6,678 nucleotides of DNA from Bryobacterales bacterium (GCA_003142355.1 PLMF01000180.1:49898-56575), one strand, 5' to 3'; counted from the first letter of the stretch, positions 1 through 5,821 are shown. A program made the numbers and translations. The notes: generated from the sequence alone by a model not told the origin.

Positions 1-1129
1 CCTGAATGGCGCGGGATGAGGGTTTCAGCACGTGAAACCGCATGTCGAAGCTGTGCCTGGCGTTGTTCCGGACCAGGTCGAGCAGCGCTTTCTTCTGCCC
101 GCGCTGGGGCGTGCGGATCTCCACGCGATGGTTGCGTTTCTCGGAAAGCAGCTCCTCCAGGGCCTCGCAATCCTCGAACTCCACGGGCACGTGGATCTCC
201 GCCGGGATGAACTGCTGGTCCAGGTAGAGCTGCTTCAGCAGCGCGGAGAAGAACTGCGGCTCGTCGAAATCCGGCTGGTCTTCCCAAAAGAACTCGCGGC
301 GGTCCACGATCTGGCCGTGGCGCAGGTGGAACAGGTTCAGGGCCACCAGGGGCGGCTCGGCGTAGCAGGCGAAGATGTCCACGTCGTCGCCCTTGGCCGC
401 GGCCATCTTCTGCCGCTCCCCGATCTCTTCCACCGTGGCCAGCAGGTCGCGCAGCGACGCGGCTTGTTCGAAGCGCATCTCGCCGGAGGCGGTTTCCATG
501 CGCGCGCGAAGTTCTTGCGCCAGGTCGCTGTGCCGGCCCTCCAGGAACAGTTTCACGTCGCGCACCGCGCCGGCGTAGGCCTCGCCGGTAGTCAGGCCTT
601 CGACGCAAGGCCCCAGGCAGCGGTGAATGTGATATTGCAGGCACGGTTTCGGATGGTAGCGCGTGAGGTCGACCTTGCACGACGGCACCTGGAAATGCCG
701 GTGGATGAAATGCACCAGGCGGTGCGCCAGATTGGCCGGAAAGTAAGGGCCGAAGTACGTCGCGCCGTCCTTGCGCAGCCGGCGCGTCACGTAGACCCGC
801 GGATACTTCTCATGCGTGAGCTTGATGTACGGGTAGGTCTTATCGTCGCGCAGCAGGACGTTGAAGCGCGGCTGGTACTGCTTGATCAGGTTGTTCTCGA
901 GCGCCAGCGCCTCTTTTTCGTTATCCACCAGGATGTAATCGATGTCCCGCGCTTCCGCGATCAGTGTTCCGGTCTTGACGTCGGCCAGCTTGTCCTCGGA
1001 AAAGTAGCTGCGCACCCGGTGGCGCAGGCTCTTGGCCTTGCCGACGTAGATGACGCGGCCTCCGGCGTCCTTGTACAGGTATACGCCGGGCGCGAGCGGA
1101 AGCTGGCCTGCCTTGTCGCGGAGTTCCAT
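1..1129 (-). CDS. uvrC: Excinuclease ABC subunit C (UvrC), 3' end outside window
   Basis: UvrC makes both incisions around a DNA lesion during nucleotide excision repair, acting with UvrA and UvrB in the cytoplasm. Translation from the ATG at 1129 gives 376 residues with no stop. The family has about 600, so roughly the last third is missing. Visible: an N-terminal GIY-YIG nuclease domain (about residues 12-95) with G15-V-Y17 and Y28-V-G30, plus R38, E78 and N90 at the expected active-site positions. Four cysteines, C151, C163, C171 and C175, are spaced 12, 8 and 4 apart, as in the reported Fe-S site of E. coli UvrC. A UVR (UvrB-binding) helix pair lies around residues 202-237, followed by the start of the RNase H-like endonuclease domain. 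The catalytic Asp residues of that domain and the HhH tail lie beyond the edge. No Shine-Dalgarno precedes the start; the leader is pyrimidine-rich. The gene is divergent from the TPR gene. A 372-codon open frame on the opposite strand is a shadow. Confidence 0.97.
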   Translation of the reverse strand, partial: MELRDKAGQLPLAPGVYLYKDAGGRVIYVGKAKSLRHRVRSYFSEDKLADVKTGTLIAEARDIDYILVDNEKEALALENNLIKQYQPRFNVLLRDDKTYPYIKLTHEKYPRVYVTRRLRKDGATYFGPYFPANLAHRLVHFIHRHFQVPSCKVDLTRYHPKPCLQYHIHRCLGPCVEGLTTGEAYAGAVRDVKLFLEGRHSDLAQELRARMETASGEMRFEQAASLRDLLATVEEIGERQKMAAAKGDDVDIFACYAEPPLVALNLFHLRHGQIVDRREFFWEDQPDFDEPQFFSALLKQLYLDQQFIPAEIHVPVEFEDCEALEELLSEKRNHRVEIRTPQRGQKKALLDLVRNNARHSFDMRFHVLKPSSRAIQ

Positions 1130-1141
1130 GGGAGGGGAAGC

Positions 1142-1156
1142 TATAATTGAATTATG
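1142..1156. promoter_or_regulatory. Palindromic AT-rich divergent promoter (overlapping -10 elements)
   Basis: The 24-nt uvrC/TPR gap contains a perfect 13-nt inverted repeat, ATAATTGAATTAT (1143-1155). Read on plus it gives a consensus -10, TATAAT (1142-1147). Read on minus it gives CATAAT (1156-1151). The plus -10 would start transcripts at about 1154, the first base of the TPR ATG, so that mRNA would be leaderless. The minus -10 would give uvrC a leader of about 15 nt. I see no good -35 on either strand. The -10 matches and the symmetry are seen; promoter function is inferred. Confidence 0.5.
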
Positions 1157-1579
1157 TCACGCTGGATTCTGGCGCTGCTCATGGCTTCTGTGGCCCTGCT
1201 CCACGCACAGGATCAGCCCGGTCAACTGAAGAAGGATCGGTCGCAGCCTGCCACATCCGGCAAGCAGGAGGTCCCCCCGGAAGAAGACACAACTCTGGCC
1301 GTGAAAGAGTATTCCTTCAATCCTCTCCAGGCCGAGAATGAACTGAAGATCGGAAATTTCTACTTCAAGACGGGCAAATACCGGTCCGCCGCCATGCGGT
1401 TTCGCGAAGCCACCAAGTGGAACGACGGCTACGGCGACGCTTGGCTGCGGCTGGGTGAAACCGAGGAAAAATTGAAGGATCCGAAGGCCGCCAAGGAAGC
1501 CTATACCAGGTACCTGGCGCTCGCCTCCGACGCCAAAAATGCCGCCGAGATTCGCAAGAAACTGCAAAAGCTGAAGTAG
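1154..1579 (+). CDS. Small secreted TPR-repeat protein
   Basis: A 141-residue protein with a clear Sec-type signal peptide: basic MSR, hydrophobic WILALLMASVALL, then HA-Q, with likely cleavage after about residue 18. There is no lipobox cysteine. A low-complexity polar linker (residues 20-55) follows, then two TPR-type helix pairs (about 60-93 and 94-127). These carry the usual small and aromatic positions (GNFYFKTGKY, AWLRLGETEEKL, AKEAYTRYLAL), and a basic capping helix ends in KKLQKLK. TPRs bind proteins, so this is probably an envelope scaffold; no partner can be named. The ATG at 1154 is chosen because it gives the complete signal peptide. The only SD-like GGAGG (1131-1135) is 18 nt away, too far to help, which fits a leaderless start from the TATAAT at 1142. 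The gene ends at the base of a long hairpin. Confidence 0.88.
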   Translation: MSRWILALLMASVALLHAQDQPGQLKKDRSQPATSGKQEVPPEEDTTLAVKEYSFNPLQAENELKIGNFYFKTGKYRSAAMRFREATKWNDGYGDAWLRLGETEEKLKDPKAAKEAYTRYLALASDAKNAAEIRKKLQKLK

Positions 1580-1639
1580 GGCAAGCTAAAGCATGCCCCA
1601 CCAAATGCTGGGAATGGTGGGGCATGCTTTAGCTTGCCC
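1579..1639. repeat. Perfect 25-bp inverted repeat, possible bidirectional terminator or REP-like element
   Basis: Bases 1579-1603 are exactly complementary to 1615-1639, leaving an 11-nt loop (1604-1614). The left arm begins on the last base of the TPR stop codon. The right arm ends 10 nt before the 3' end of the convergent small membrane protein gene. There is no T-tract on either side, so a classical intrinsic terminator is not evident, though the stem would be very stable in RNA from either strand. From memory, similar arms (GGGGCATGCTTTAGCTTGCC type) recur in intergenic regions of Solibacter-like genomes, which would make this a dispersed palindromic repeat. That needs a genome search. 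Confidence 0.8.
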
Positions 1640-1649
1640 ATGGCCCGCT

Positions 1650-1829
1650 TCAACGGACGAGCCGTATCAGCCCCCAACAGGCCAGGCAGATCCAAAAATC
1701 CACCGCCAGCCCCCAATCGAGTTGATAGAGCTGGTGCTGCGCCCGAGGCGGCAGGAACCGCTCCACGCCGAAATAAATGGCGTTGCCGGCCACAACTGCC
1801 GCCAGCGACCGCCAGAAGTTTCGCCTCAT
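1650..1829 (-). CDS. Small two-helix membrane protein (59 aa), function unknown
   Basis: The frame from the ATG at 1829 to the TGA at 1650-1652 encodes 59 residues. The N-terminus is basic (MRRNFWR). A first hydrophobic stretch covers about residues 8-21 (SLAAVVAGNAIYFG), then a short polar loop with a double proline (residues 22-39). A second hydrophobic stretch covers about 40-57 (GLAVDFWICLACWGLIRL), with a final basic VR. The pattern of two membrane helices with positive ends, stopping cleanly after the second helix, is typical of real small membrane proteins and unlikely by chance. I recall similar short hypothetical proteins in Acidobacteriota but assign no function. It is convergent with the TPR gene and divergent from the ThuA-like gene. 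A TACACT (1847-1842) could be a -10, and the SD (TTGGGG) is weak. The overlapping 396-codon minus frame is a shadow. Confidence 0.68.
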   Translation of the reverse strand: MRRNFWRSLAAVVAGNAIYFGVERFLPPRAQHQLYQLDWGLAVDFWICLACWGLIRLVR

Positions 1830-1908
1830 GAAACCCCAACCAGTGTACGCAATCTGCCGAATACTCTGCTGGCGGCGCGGCGCAATACCGGCTAAGCTGT
1901 TCTATGTC
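1830..1908. promoter_or_regulatory. Divergent intergenic region with weak promoter candidates
   Basis: These 79 bases separate the small membrane protein gene (minus) from the ThuA-like gene (plus), so promoters for both should lie here. The best -10 candidates are TACACT on minus (1847-1842) and TAAGCT on plus (1893-1898), the latter 10 nt before the ThuA ATG. No convincing -35 box, operator palindrome or strong SD is visible. Confidence 0.25.
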
Positions 1909-2769
1909 ATGCACAGCAAGACCAGGCTGACGCGGCGCTCGCTGATGGGCGCCCTCGGAACCGCGGGCGTGGCGGCCCCGCTCCTTCGTGAAGCCGGCGC
2001 GCAGACCATAACTGGCACCAACGCAGTGGCCCTCGCCGTGACCGGCGATGAATCGCATAACTCGGATGCCTACCGAACGGCTCTTACGGCTACGCTGGTA
2101 AAGGACGCTGGAATCCCCATCGACTTCACGGATGAGGAAAAGCTGATCACCTACGAGAACCTCCAGCGCTACAAAATCCTCATCCTCTTTCGCAATGGCA
2201 CGCGGCACCCTGGCGGTTACAACAACATACCGGGCATTAAAGTTGTGAGCGAACCGCCGCTGGAGAGGAAGCTCGATAGCGCATTTGTCGCCACCATCAC
2301 CGACGAGCAGTGCCAAGGCATCAAGCGGTGGGTCCAGGGAGGCGGTTCGCTCTGGGCATGGCACAACAACAGCCGCCTGTCGCTGATGCGACAGGATTAT
2401 CGCGACGTTCAGGGCGCCACCATCCTCGGACATCCGCCAATCCGGCCGTTCAAGGTGAAGATTATCAACCACGATCACCCCATCACCAAGGGTGTCGACG
2501 ATTTCGTGGTCACCGACGAGCAGCACTTTCTGATTTACGAGAAAGACCCGAAGTACGTTTTGGCGATGAGCGTGCAAGAAGAAGGTCTGACGTATCCGGC
2601 AGGTAAGGATCGAAAGCCCAGTAACACCTGTGAAGCAGCGTGGGCTTACGACTACGGCAAGGGCCGCGTGTGTTTCTTCGCGCCCGGTCACGCGATTACC
2701 TCCCTGTGGAACCCGGAGTTCGAAAAAATGCAGAAGAACGCGGTGAAGTGGCTTCTACATCAAACGTAG
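1909..2769 (+). CDS. ThuA-like domain protein, Tat-exported
   Basis: A 286-residue protein of the ThuA (trehalose-utilisation) fold, a class I glutamine amidotransferase-like flavodoxin-type domain often found with sugar catabolic genes. The N-terminus has a twin-arginine signal, LTRRSLMG (residues 7-14), with a hydrophobic core and likely cleavage near AGA-Q (about residue 31). The mature domain begins with a beta strand, AVALAVTGDESH (39-50). It has a second strand, YKILILF (88-94), and a glycine-rich turn after the central helix (GGGSLWAWH, 144-152). The family signature HPITKGVDDF lies at 190-199, with DEQH at 203-206 and AWAYDYGKGRV...APGH at 245-261. A final helix, NAVKWLL, closes the fold. 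An open frame extends upstream to 1777, but the added residues lack signal-peptide character and overlap the small membrane gene, so the ATG at 1909 is preferred. The exact reaction is unknown; ThuA proteins are poorly characterised. It probably heads the sugar cluster. Confidence 0.88.
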   Translation: MHSKTRLTRRSLMGALGTAGVAAPLLREAGAQTITGTNAVALAVTGDESHNSDAYRTALTATLVKDAGIPIDFTDEEKLITYENLQRYKILILFRNGTRHPGGYNNIPGIKVVSEPPLERKLDSAFVATITDEQCQGIKRWVQGGGSLWAWHNNSRLSLMRQDYRDVQGATILGHPPIRPFKVKIINHDHPITKGVDDFVVTDEQHFLIYEKDPKYVLAMSVQEEGLTYPAGKDRKPSNTCEAAWAYDYGKGRVCFFAPGHAITSLWNPEFEKMQKNAVKWLLHQT

Positions 2770-2770
2770 G

Positions 2771-2831
2771 GCGGACGCCCTCGTCCGCGCCGGACCCCCT
2801 GGTCCGGCTCTCCGGGGTCGGCCGCAGGCCG
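2771..2831. repeat. Tandem GC-rich hairpins between ThuA-like and isomerase genes
   Basis: Three consecutive inverted repeats begin 2 nt after the ThuA stop. They are GCGGACG/CGTCCGC (2771-2777 and 2782-2788), GCCGGACC/GGTCCGGC (2789-2796 and 2801-2808) and CGGCC/GGCCG (2819-2823 and 2827-2831). The first two are perfect 7- and 8-bp stems that share the same CCCT loop. No T-run follows, so this is more likely a dispersed intergenic repeat, or an RNA stability/attenuation element within the operon, than a strong terminator. I recall similar modules in Solibacter-type genomes; this was not checked. Confidence 0.6.
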
Positions 2832-2836
2832 CAAAG

Positions 2837-2842
2837 AAAGGA
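2837..2842 (+). promoter_or_regulatory. Ribosome binding site that decides the isomerase start
   Basis: AAAGGA lies 8 nt before the ATG at 2851, an ideal distance. The in-frame ATG at 2842 overlaps this SD itself and so is unlikely to be used. A third ATG at 2854 would be 11 nt away. Confidence 0.55.
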
Positions 2843-2850
2843 TGAGCACC

Positions 2851-3747
2851 ATGATGACACGGCGCGATGTATTAGCAACCCTGGGCGTCTTGGCAGGCAC
2901 CCTGGGACGGGCGGCCGGCCGGATTCCCGCCAACCAGAACGTGAAGTGGGGATTGGGGTCGAATCTCTGGAATTCCTTCAAGGGATCGAAGTTCACGGAC
3001 ATCCTCGACGTGATGCGCGACACCGGATTTATCGGCCTCCGGTTGACGCAGTTCCCCAGGATTCTGGAGACCTACAGCATCACCACGGAACAAATGGAAG
3101 CCGAAGTTTCCAAGCGCGGGCTGCACGTGGTGACGATTTCGTTCAACGGCCCGGCGCAGGACCCGTCCAGACGCAAGGAGGTTCTGGACAGCGCCAAGGC
3201 GGATATGACCTTCCTCAAGAATTTCGGCGCCGAGCGGCTGGTGGTGTTTTCGCCGAGTCGGAACGCGGGTGCGGCCCCGGACGCTTTCAAGACCATGTGC
3301 GAGTGCTATAACCAGCTCGGCGAGCTGGCCGGCGAGATGGGCTTCAAGGCGGGCCTGCACAACCACATGGGGCAGATGGTGCAGAACGAAGACGAGCTGG
3401 ACCGGTGCATGACGATGACCGATCCCAAGCTGTTCTGGCTATCGCCCGATACCGCGCACCTCCACCTGGCCGGCATGGACTCGGCCAAGATACTCGAGCG
3501 GTACAAGGACCGGCTGATGCTGGCGGACTACAAAGACGCCAAGCGGGGCCCCGGCAACTTCCTCCAGAATATCTACGACCTGGGCGACGGAGACGTGGAC
3601 TTTCCGGCCTGCCATCGGGTGCTGAAGGCGGCGTCGCTCAAGCTCTGGCTCATCGTCGACTTGGATGTGGCCCGCAAAGGCCCCCGCGTCAGCTACGAGC
3701 GGTGCGGGGCCTACGTAGTCGACACGCTGGAGCCGATTTATGTCTGA
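2851..3747 (+). CDS. Sugar phosphate isomerase/epimerase-type TIM barrel protein, Tat signal
   Basis: A 298-residue member of the AP-endonuclease-2-like TIM barrel family (xylose isomerase, inosose dehydratase and tagatose epimerase relatives). It begins with a Tat-type signal, MTRRDVLATLG (residues 2-12), and a hydrophobic stretch to about residue 23. Barrel landmarks are GLHNH (168-172), QNEDE (178-182), SPDTAHLHLAG (198-208), DYKD (226-229), LGDGDVDFPA (244-253) and LWLIVDLD (265-272). The LGDGDVDF loop and the strand before helix 8 are typical of the IolE/epimerase group. Two positions usually filled by metal ligands look changed: HxKD reads D226-Y-K, and the strand-8 Glu reads D270. It probably isomerises, epimerises or dehydrates a sugar or cyclitol, with unknown substrate. 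Its 3' end overlaps the amidohydrolase gene by 8 nt, so the two are co-transcribed and probably translationally coupled. Confidence 0.88.
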   Translation: MMTRRDVLATLGVLAGTLGRAAGRIPANQNVKWGLGSNLWNSFKGSKFTDILDVMRDTGFIGLRLTQFPRILETYSITTEQMEAEVSKRGLHVVTISFNGPAQDPSRRKEVLDSAKADMTFLKNFGAERLVVFSPSRNAGAAPDAFKTMCECYNQLGELAGEMGFKAGLHNHMGQMVQNEDELDRCMTMTDPKLFWLSPDTAHLHLAGMDSAKILERYKDRLMLADYKDAKRGPGNFLQNIYDLGDGDVDFPACHRVLKAASLKLWLIVDLDVARKGPRVSYERCGAYVVDTLEPIYV

Positions 3748-4627
3748 CGTATCGCGCCGGACCTTCATCGGGACCACGCTCGCCATGACCACGCTCGCGG
3801 CCGCCGACTATCGCATCATCGATTCCCACGTCCACACCTGGAAACACGACCCCGAGTTTCCGTTCGCGCAGGGGGCCAATGTCCCCGCGCGCGACGCCGC
3901 GCCGGAAACCCTGCTGGAACACATGAAGGCCAACGGCGTCTCGAAGACCGTCATCATCCAGGTGATTCACTACCGCTACGACAACCGCTTTCTGGCGCAC
4001 GTGCTGAAGCAGTATCCGGGGACCTTCAAGGGGGTATGCCGGGTGGACCCGCTCGACCCGGCAGCGCCGGACCAGCTTTCGCAGCTCACGGAGCAGGGAT
4101 TCCGCGGAGTACGCCTGAGCCCCGGGGGCGGTGCTTCCGGCGACTGGCTGACAGGCCCGCTGATGCCCCCGCTGTGGAAGCGCTGCCTGGACTTGAAAGT
4201 GCCCATGACGGTGCTGGCCGCGATCGGCCGCATGCCGCAGGTGGCCCAGTTGATGGAGAAGCTGCCCGACTTGACGCTGGTGATCGACCACATGGCCGAT
4301 TGCCCCGTGAGCCAGCCGCAGGAGCTCGAAAAGCTGATCGCGCTGAAGCGCTTCCCGAATGTGTTCGTCAAGATTTCGCACACCTGGTCGCTTTCGCGCC
4401 AGCCGTATCCGTGGCTGGATTCGCAGGAGCTGGTGAAGCGCCTCTACGACGCCTACGGCCCGCGGCGGTTGATGTGGGGCACCGACTGGCCGATCATCGA
4501 GAACTCGAACGCGAAATACGAGCAGGCGCTCAGCGTGGTCCGCGACGACATGAAGTTTCTCAACGCCGACGACAAGAGCTGGATGCTCAGCAAGACCATC
4601 GAGCGGGTGTGGCCGTTCGGGGGGTAG
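3740..4627 (+). CDS. Amidohydrolase-2 family TIM-barrel hydrolase (lactonase-like), Tat-like signal
   Basis: A 295-residue member of the Amidohydro_2 group, which includes lactonases such as fuconolactone or rhamnonolactone hydrolases, pyrone dicarboxylate hydrolase and ACMSD decarboxylases. The N-terminus has a short twin-arginine signal, SRRTFIGTTLAM (residues 5-16), with AAA before the mature start. The metal-binding HxH is H30-V-H32 within IIDSHVHTW. Later strands carry CRVDP (100-104), GVRLSPGG (123-130), VIDHMAD (181-187, H184) and the terminal MWGTDWP (245-251) with the catalytic Asp D249. The strand-5 histidine seen in many relatives appears to be missing (VPMTVLAA, 154-161), as in some lactonase-type members. 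It probably hydrolyses the lactone or similar product of the preceding isomerase step; this is inferred from the operon, and the substrate is unknown. Its ATG lies inside the end of the isomerase gene (8-nt overlap), indicating coupling. Confidence 0.88.
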   Translation: MSDVSRRTFIGTTLAMTTLAAADYRIIDSHVHTWKHDPEFPFAQGANVPARDAAPETLLEHMKANGVSKTVIIQVIHYRYDNRFLAHVLKQYPGTFKGVCRVDPLDPAAPDQLSQLTEQGFRGVRLSPGGGASGDWLTGPLMPPLWKRCLDLKVPMTVLAAIGRMPQVAQLMEKLPDLTLVIDHMADCPVSQPQELEKLIALKRFPNVFVKISHTWSLSRQPYPWLDSQELVKRLYDAYGPRRLMWGTDWPIIENSNAKYEQALSVVRDDMKFLNADDKSWMLSKTIERVWPFGG

Positions 4628-4655
4628 CCTTACCTCTCCCGGGTGGAAACCGTCC

Positions 4656-5558
4656 ATGACGAATCCCCACGCTCTGCTTGGCTCTGGCGACACCGGGTAT
4701 GCTCTCCACCTGACGGATTGCCTGGTCTGGATGGATGCGCAACCGGAATGTTCCATTCAGGCTATCGTCACTGACCCGCCCTATGGGCTCCGGGAATATA
4801 CCACGGAGGAAAAGCGGAAACTGCGAAACCGAAGGGGTGGTGTCTGGCGGATACCGCCGTCTTTCGATGGTTGCCAACGCAATCCGGTACCCCGTTTCAC
4901 TGTTCTGACCGAATCGGACCTACAGCAGCTACGAACATTCTTCACATCCTTTGCCGGCAAGGCCCTGCGCATTCTGGTGCCTGGAGGCCACTTGTTTATT
5001 GCCAGCAGCCCGTTGCTTTCGCATCTGGTCTACAATCCCCTTATAACGGCTGGTTTTGAAAAGCGCGGCGAAATCATAAGGCTCGTCCAGACCCTGCGCG
5101 GCGGGGACCGGCCGAAGAATGCGCACAAGGAGTTCTCGGATGTGACTGTTATGCCGCGATCCGCCTGGGAACCGTGGGGCCTGTTCCGAAAGCCATGCGA
5201 GGGCAGGGTACAAGACAATCTCCGCAAATGGAAGACGGGAGGACTCAGGAGGGTAGCGGCTGATGCTCCCTTCCTGGACGTGATCCCGTCATCCCCCACT
5301 CGTGCCGAAGAGCGCAAGATCGCTCCGCACCCTTCACTGAAGCCACAGGCGTTTATGCGCCAGATCGTCAGAGCATCCCTCCCACTGGGAATCGGTACCG
5401 TGCTTGACCCTTTTATGGGCGCGGGGTCCACGATAGCCGCCGCCGTGGCTGTTGGGTACACGAGTATAGGGCTTGAAATAGACCCGATGTTCTTTGCCAT
5501 GGCGGAGAAGGCCATCCCGGCGCTCTCTTCGCTCCCGGTGAACGGCAACGCCTCGTGA
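4656..5558 (+). CDS. Site-specific DNA methyltransferase (N4-cytosine or N6-adenine, beta-type order)
   Basis: A 300-residue SAM-dependent DNA methyltransferase of the N6_N4_Mtase family. The catalytic motif IV, TDPPYGL (39-45), comes first. A variable region rich in basic residues (about 46-80 and 145-220), probably the target recognition part, follows. Motif X-like HPSLKP (225-230) precedes the SAM-binding motif I, DPFMGAGST (251-259), and motif II acid GLEID (273-277). The IV-before-I order is the beta-type arrangement. DPPY fits either N4-C or N6-A, so the modified base and site cannot be told. No restriction enzyme gene is adjacent, so it may be a solitary regulatory methylase or a remnant of a mobile system. 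Six Ile codons are ATA, against none in the amidohydrolase gene and one in the isomerase gene, and AGG and GTA are also used. This suggests horizontal acquisition. The SD GGTGGA (4642-4647) is 8 nt before the start. The gap to the amidohydrolase is only 28 nt, so read-through is possible. Confidence 0.92.
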   Translation: MTNPHALLGSGDTGYALHLTDCLVWMDAQPECSIQAIVTDPPYGLREYTTEEKRKLRNRRGGVWRIPPSFDGCQRNPVPRFTVLTESDLQQLRTFFTSFAGKALRILVPGGHLFIASSPLLSHLVYNPLITAGFEKRGEIIRLVQTLRGGDRPKNAHKEFSDVTVMPRSAWEPWGLFRKPCEGRVQDNLRKWKTGGLRRVAADAPFLDVIPSSPTRAEERKIAPHPSLKPQAFMRQIVRASLPLGIGTVLDPFMGAGSTIAAAVAVGYTSIGLEIDPMFFAMAEKAIPALSSLPVNGNAS

Positions 5559-5564
5559 ACGCGG

Positions 5565-5594
5565 TTGCCATGCCCGCCGCCGCACTGCTATAAT
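5565..5594 (+). promoter_or_regulatory. rpmB promoter, sigma70-type with extended -10
   Basis: TTGCCA (5565-5570, five of six to consensus) is separated by 18 nt from a perfect TATAAT (5589-5594). TGC directly before the -10 gives the extended TGN motif. Transcription would start near 5601, giving a leader of about 29 nt. It is the best promoter in the window, as expected for a ribosomal protein gene. Confidence 0.75.
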
Positions 5595-5629
5595 CGTTCT
5601 TTCGAAATCAGCAGGAGATTCCCGTCTTT

Positions 5630-5821
5630 ATGGCACAAGTTTGCGAAGTGTGCGGCCGCGGACCTCAATTCGGCAACCGGATCAGTCACGCCCATAACGT
5701 CACCAAGCGGCGCTGGAACCTGAACTTGCAGACGGTTCACGCGCTGGTGAACGGCGCCAACCGCCGCATCCGCGCTTGCACGTCGTGCATCCGTTCCGGC
5801 AAGGTTCAGAAGGTCGCCTAG
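5630..5821 (+). CDS. rpmB: 50S ribosomal protein L28 (zinc-ribbon form)
   Basis: A 63-residue L28, a structural protein of the large ribosomal subunit. The sequence has the family signature GRGPQFGNRISHAHNVTKRR (9-28), WNLNLQ (29-34) and the basic tail SGKVQKV. Two CxxC pairs, C5/C8 and C50/C53, form the four-cysteine zinc site of the C+ version of L28. The length is normal for the compact bacterial form. The SD is AGGAG (5613-5617), 12 nt before the ATG, slightly long. It has its own promoter and stands alone, as rpmB often does. The downstream gene is convergent. Presence of the C+ form suggests ribosomal zinc dependence; whether a C-minus paralogue exists elsewhere cannot be seen here. Confidence 0.97.
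   Translation: MAQVCEVCGRGPQFGNRISHAHNVTKRRWNLNLQTVHALVNGANRRIRACTSCIRSGKVQKVA

Noticed and set aside
32..1150. 372-codon plus-strand open frame
   Set aside because: It lies antisense to the clear UvrC reading frame. Its translation has no recognisable domain and reflects the high GC at third positions.
1579..1639. Treating the long hairpin as a CRISPR repeat or an attachment site
   Set aside because: There is only one unit, with no spacers, and no integrase or tRNA gene is nearby.
1777..1908. N-terminal extension of the ThuA-like protein
   Set aside because: The extra 44 residues would put the Tat signal inside the protein and overlap the small membrane gene on the other strand; the ATG at 1909 fits better.
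1501..2691. 396-codon minus-strand open frame
   Set aside because: It crosses the TPR gene, the long hairpin and the ThuA-like gene with no domain; the real genes in other frames explain the region.
2842..2850. Alternative isomerase start at ATG 2842
   Set aside because: This ATG overlaps the AAAGGA ribosome binding site; the ATG at 2851 has ideal spacing. It is only three codons longer, so the product would hardly change.
3689..4756. 355-codon minus-strand open frame
   Set aside because: It is antisense to the amidohydrolase gene, rich in His/Arg/Val as expected for a shadow, and has no domain.
4656..5821. A restriction-modification or other defence island around the methyltransferase
   Set aside because: The neighbours are an amidohydrolase and rpmB. 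No nuclease, ATPase or toxin-like gene is present in the gaps.
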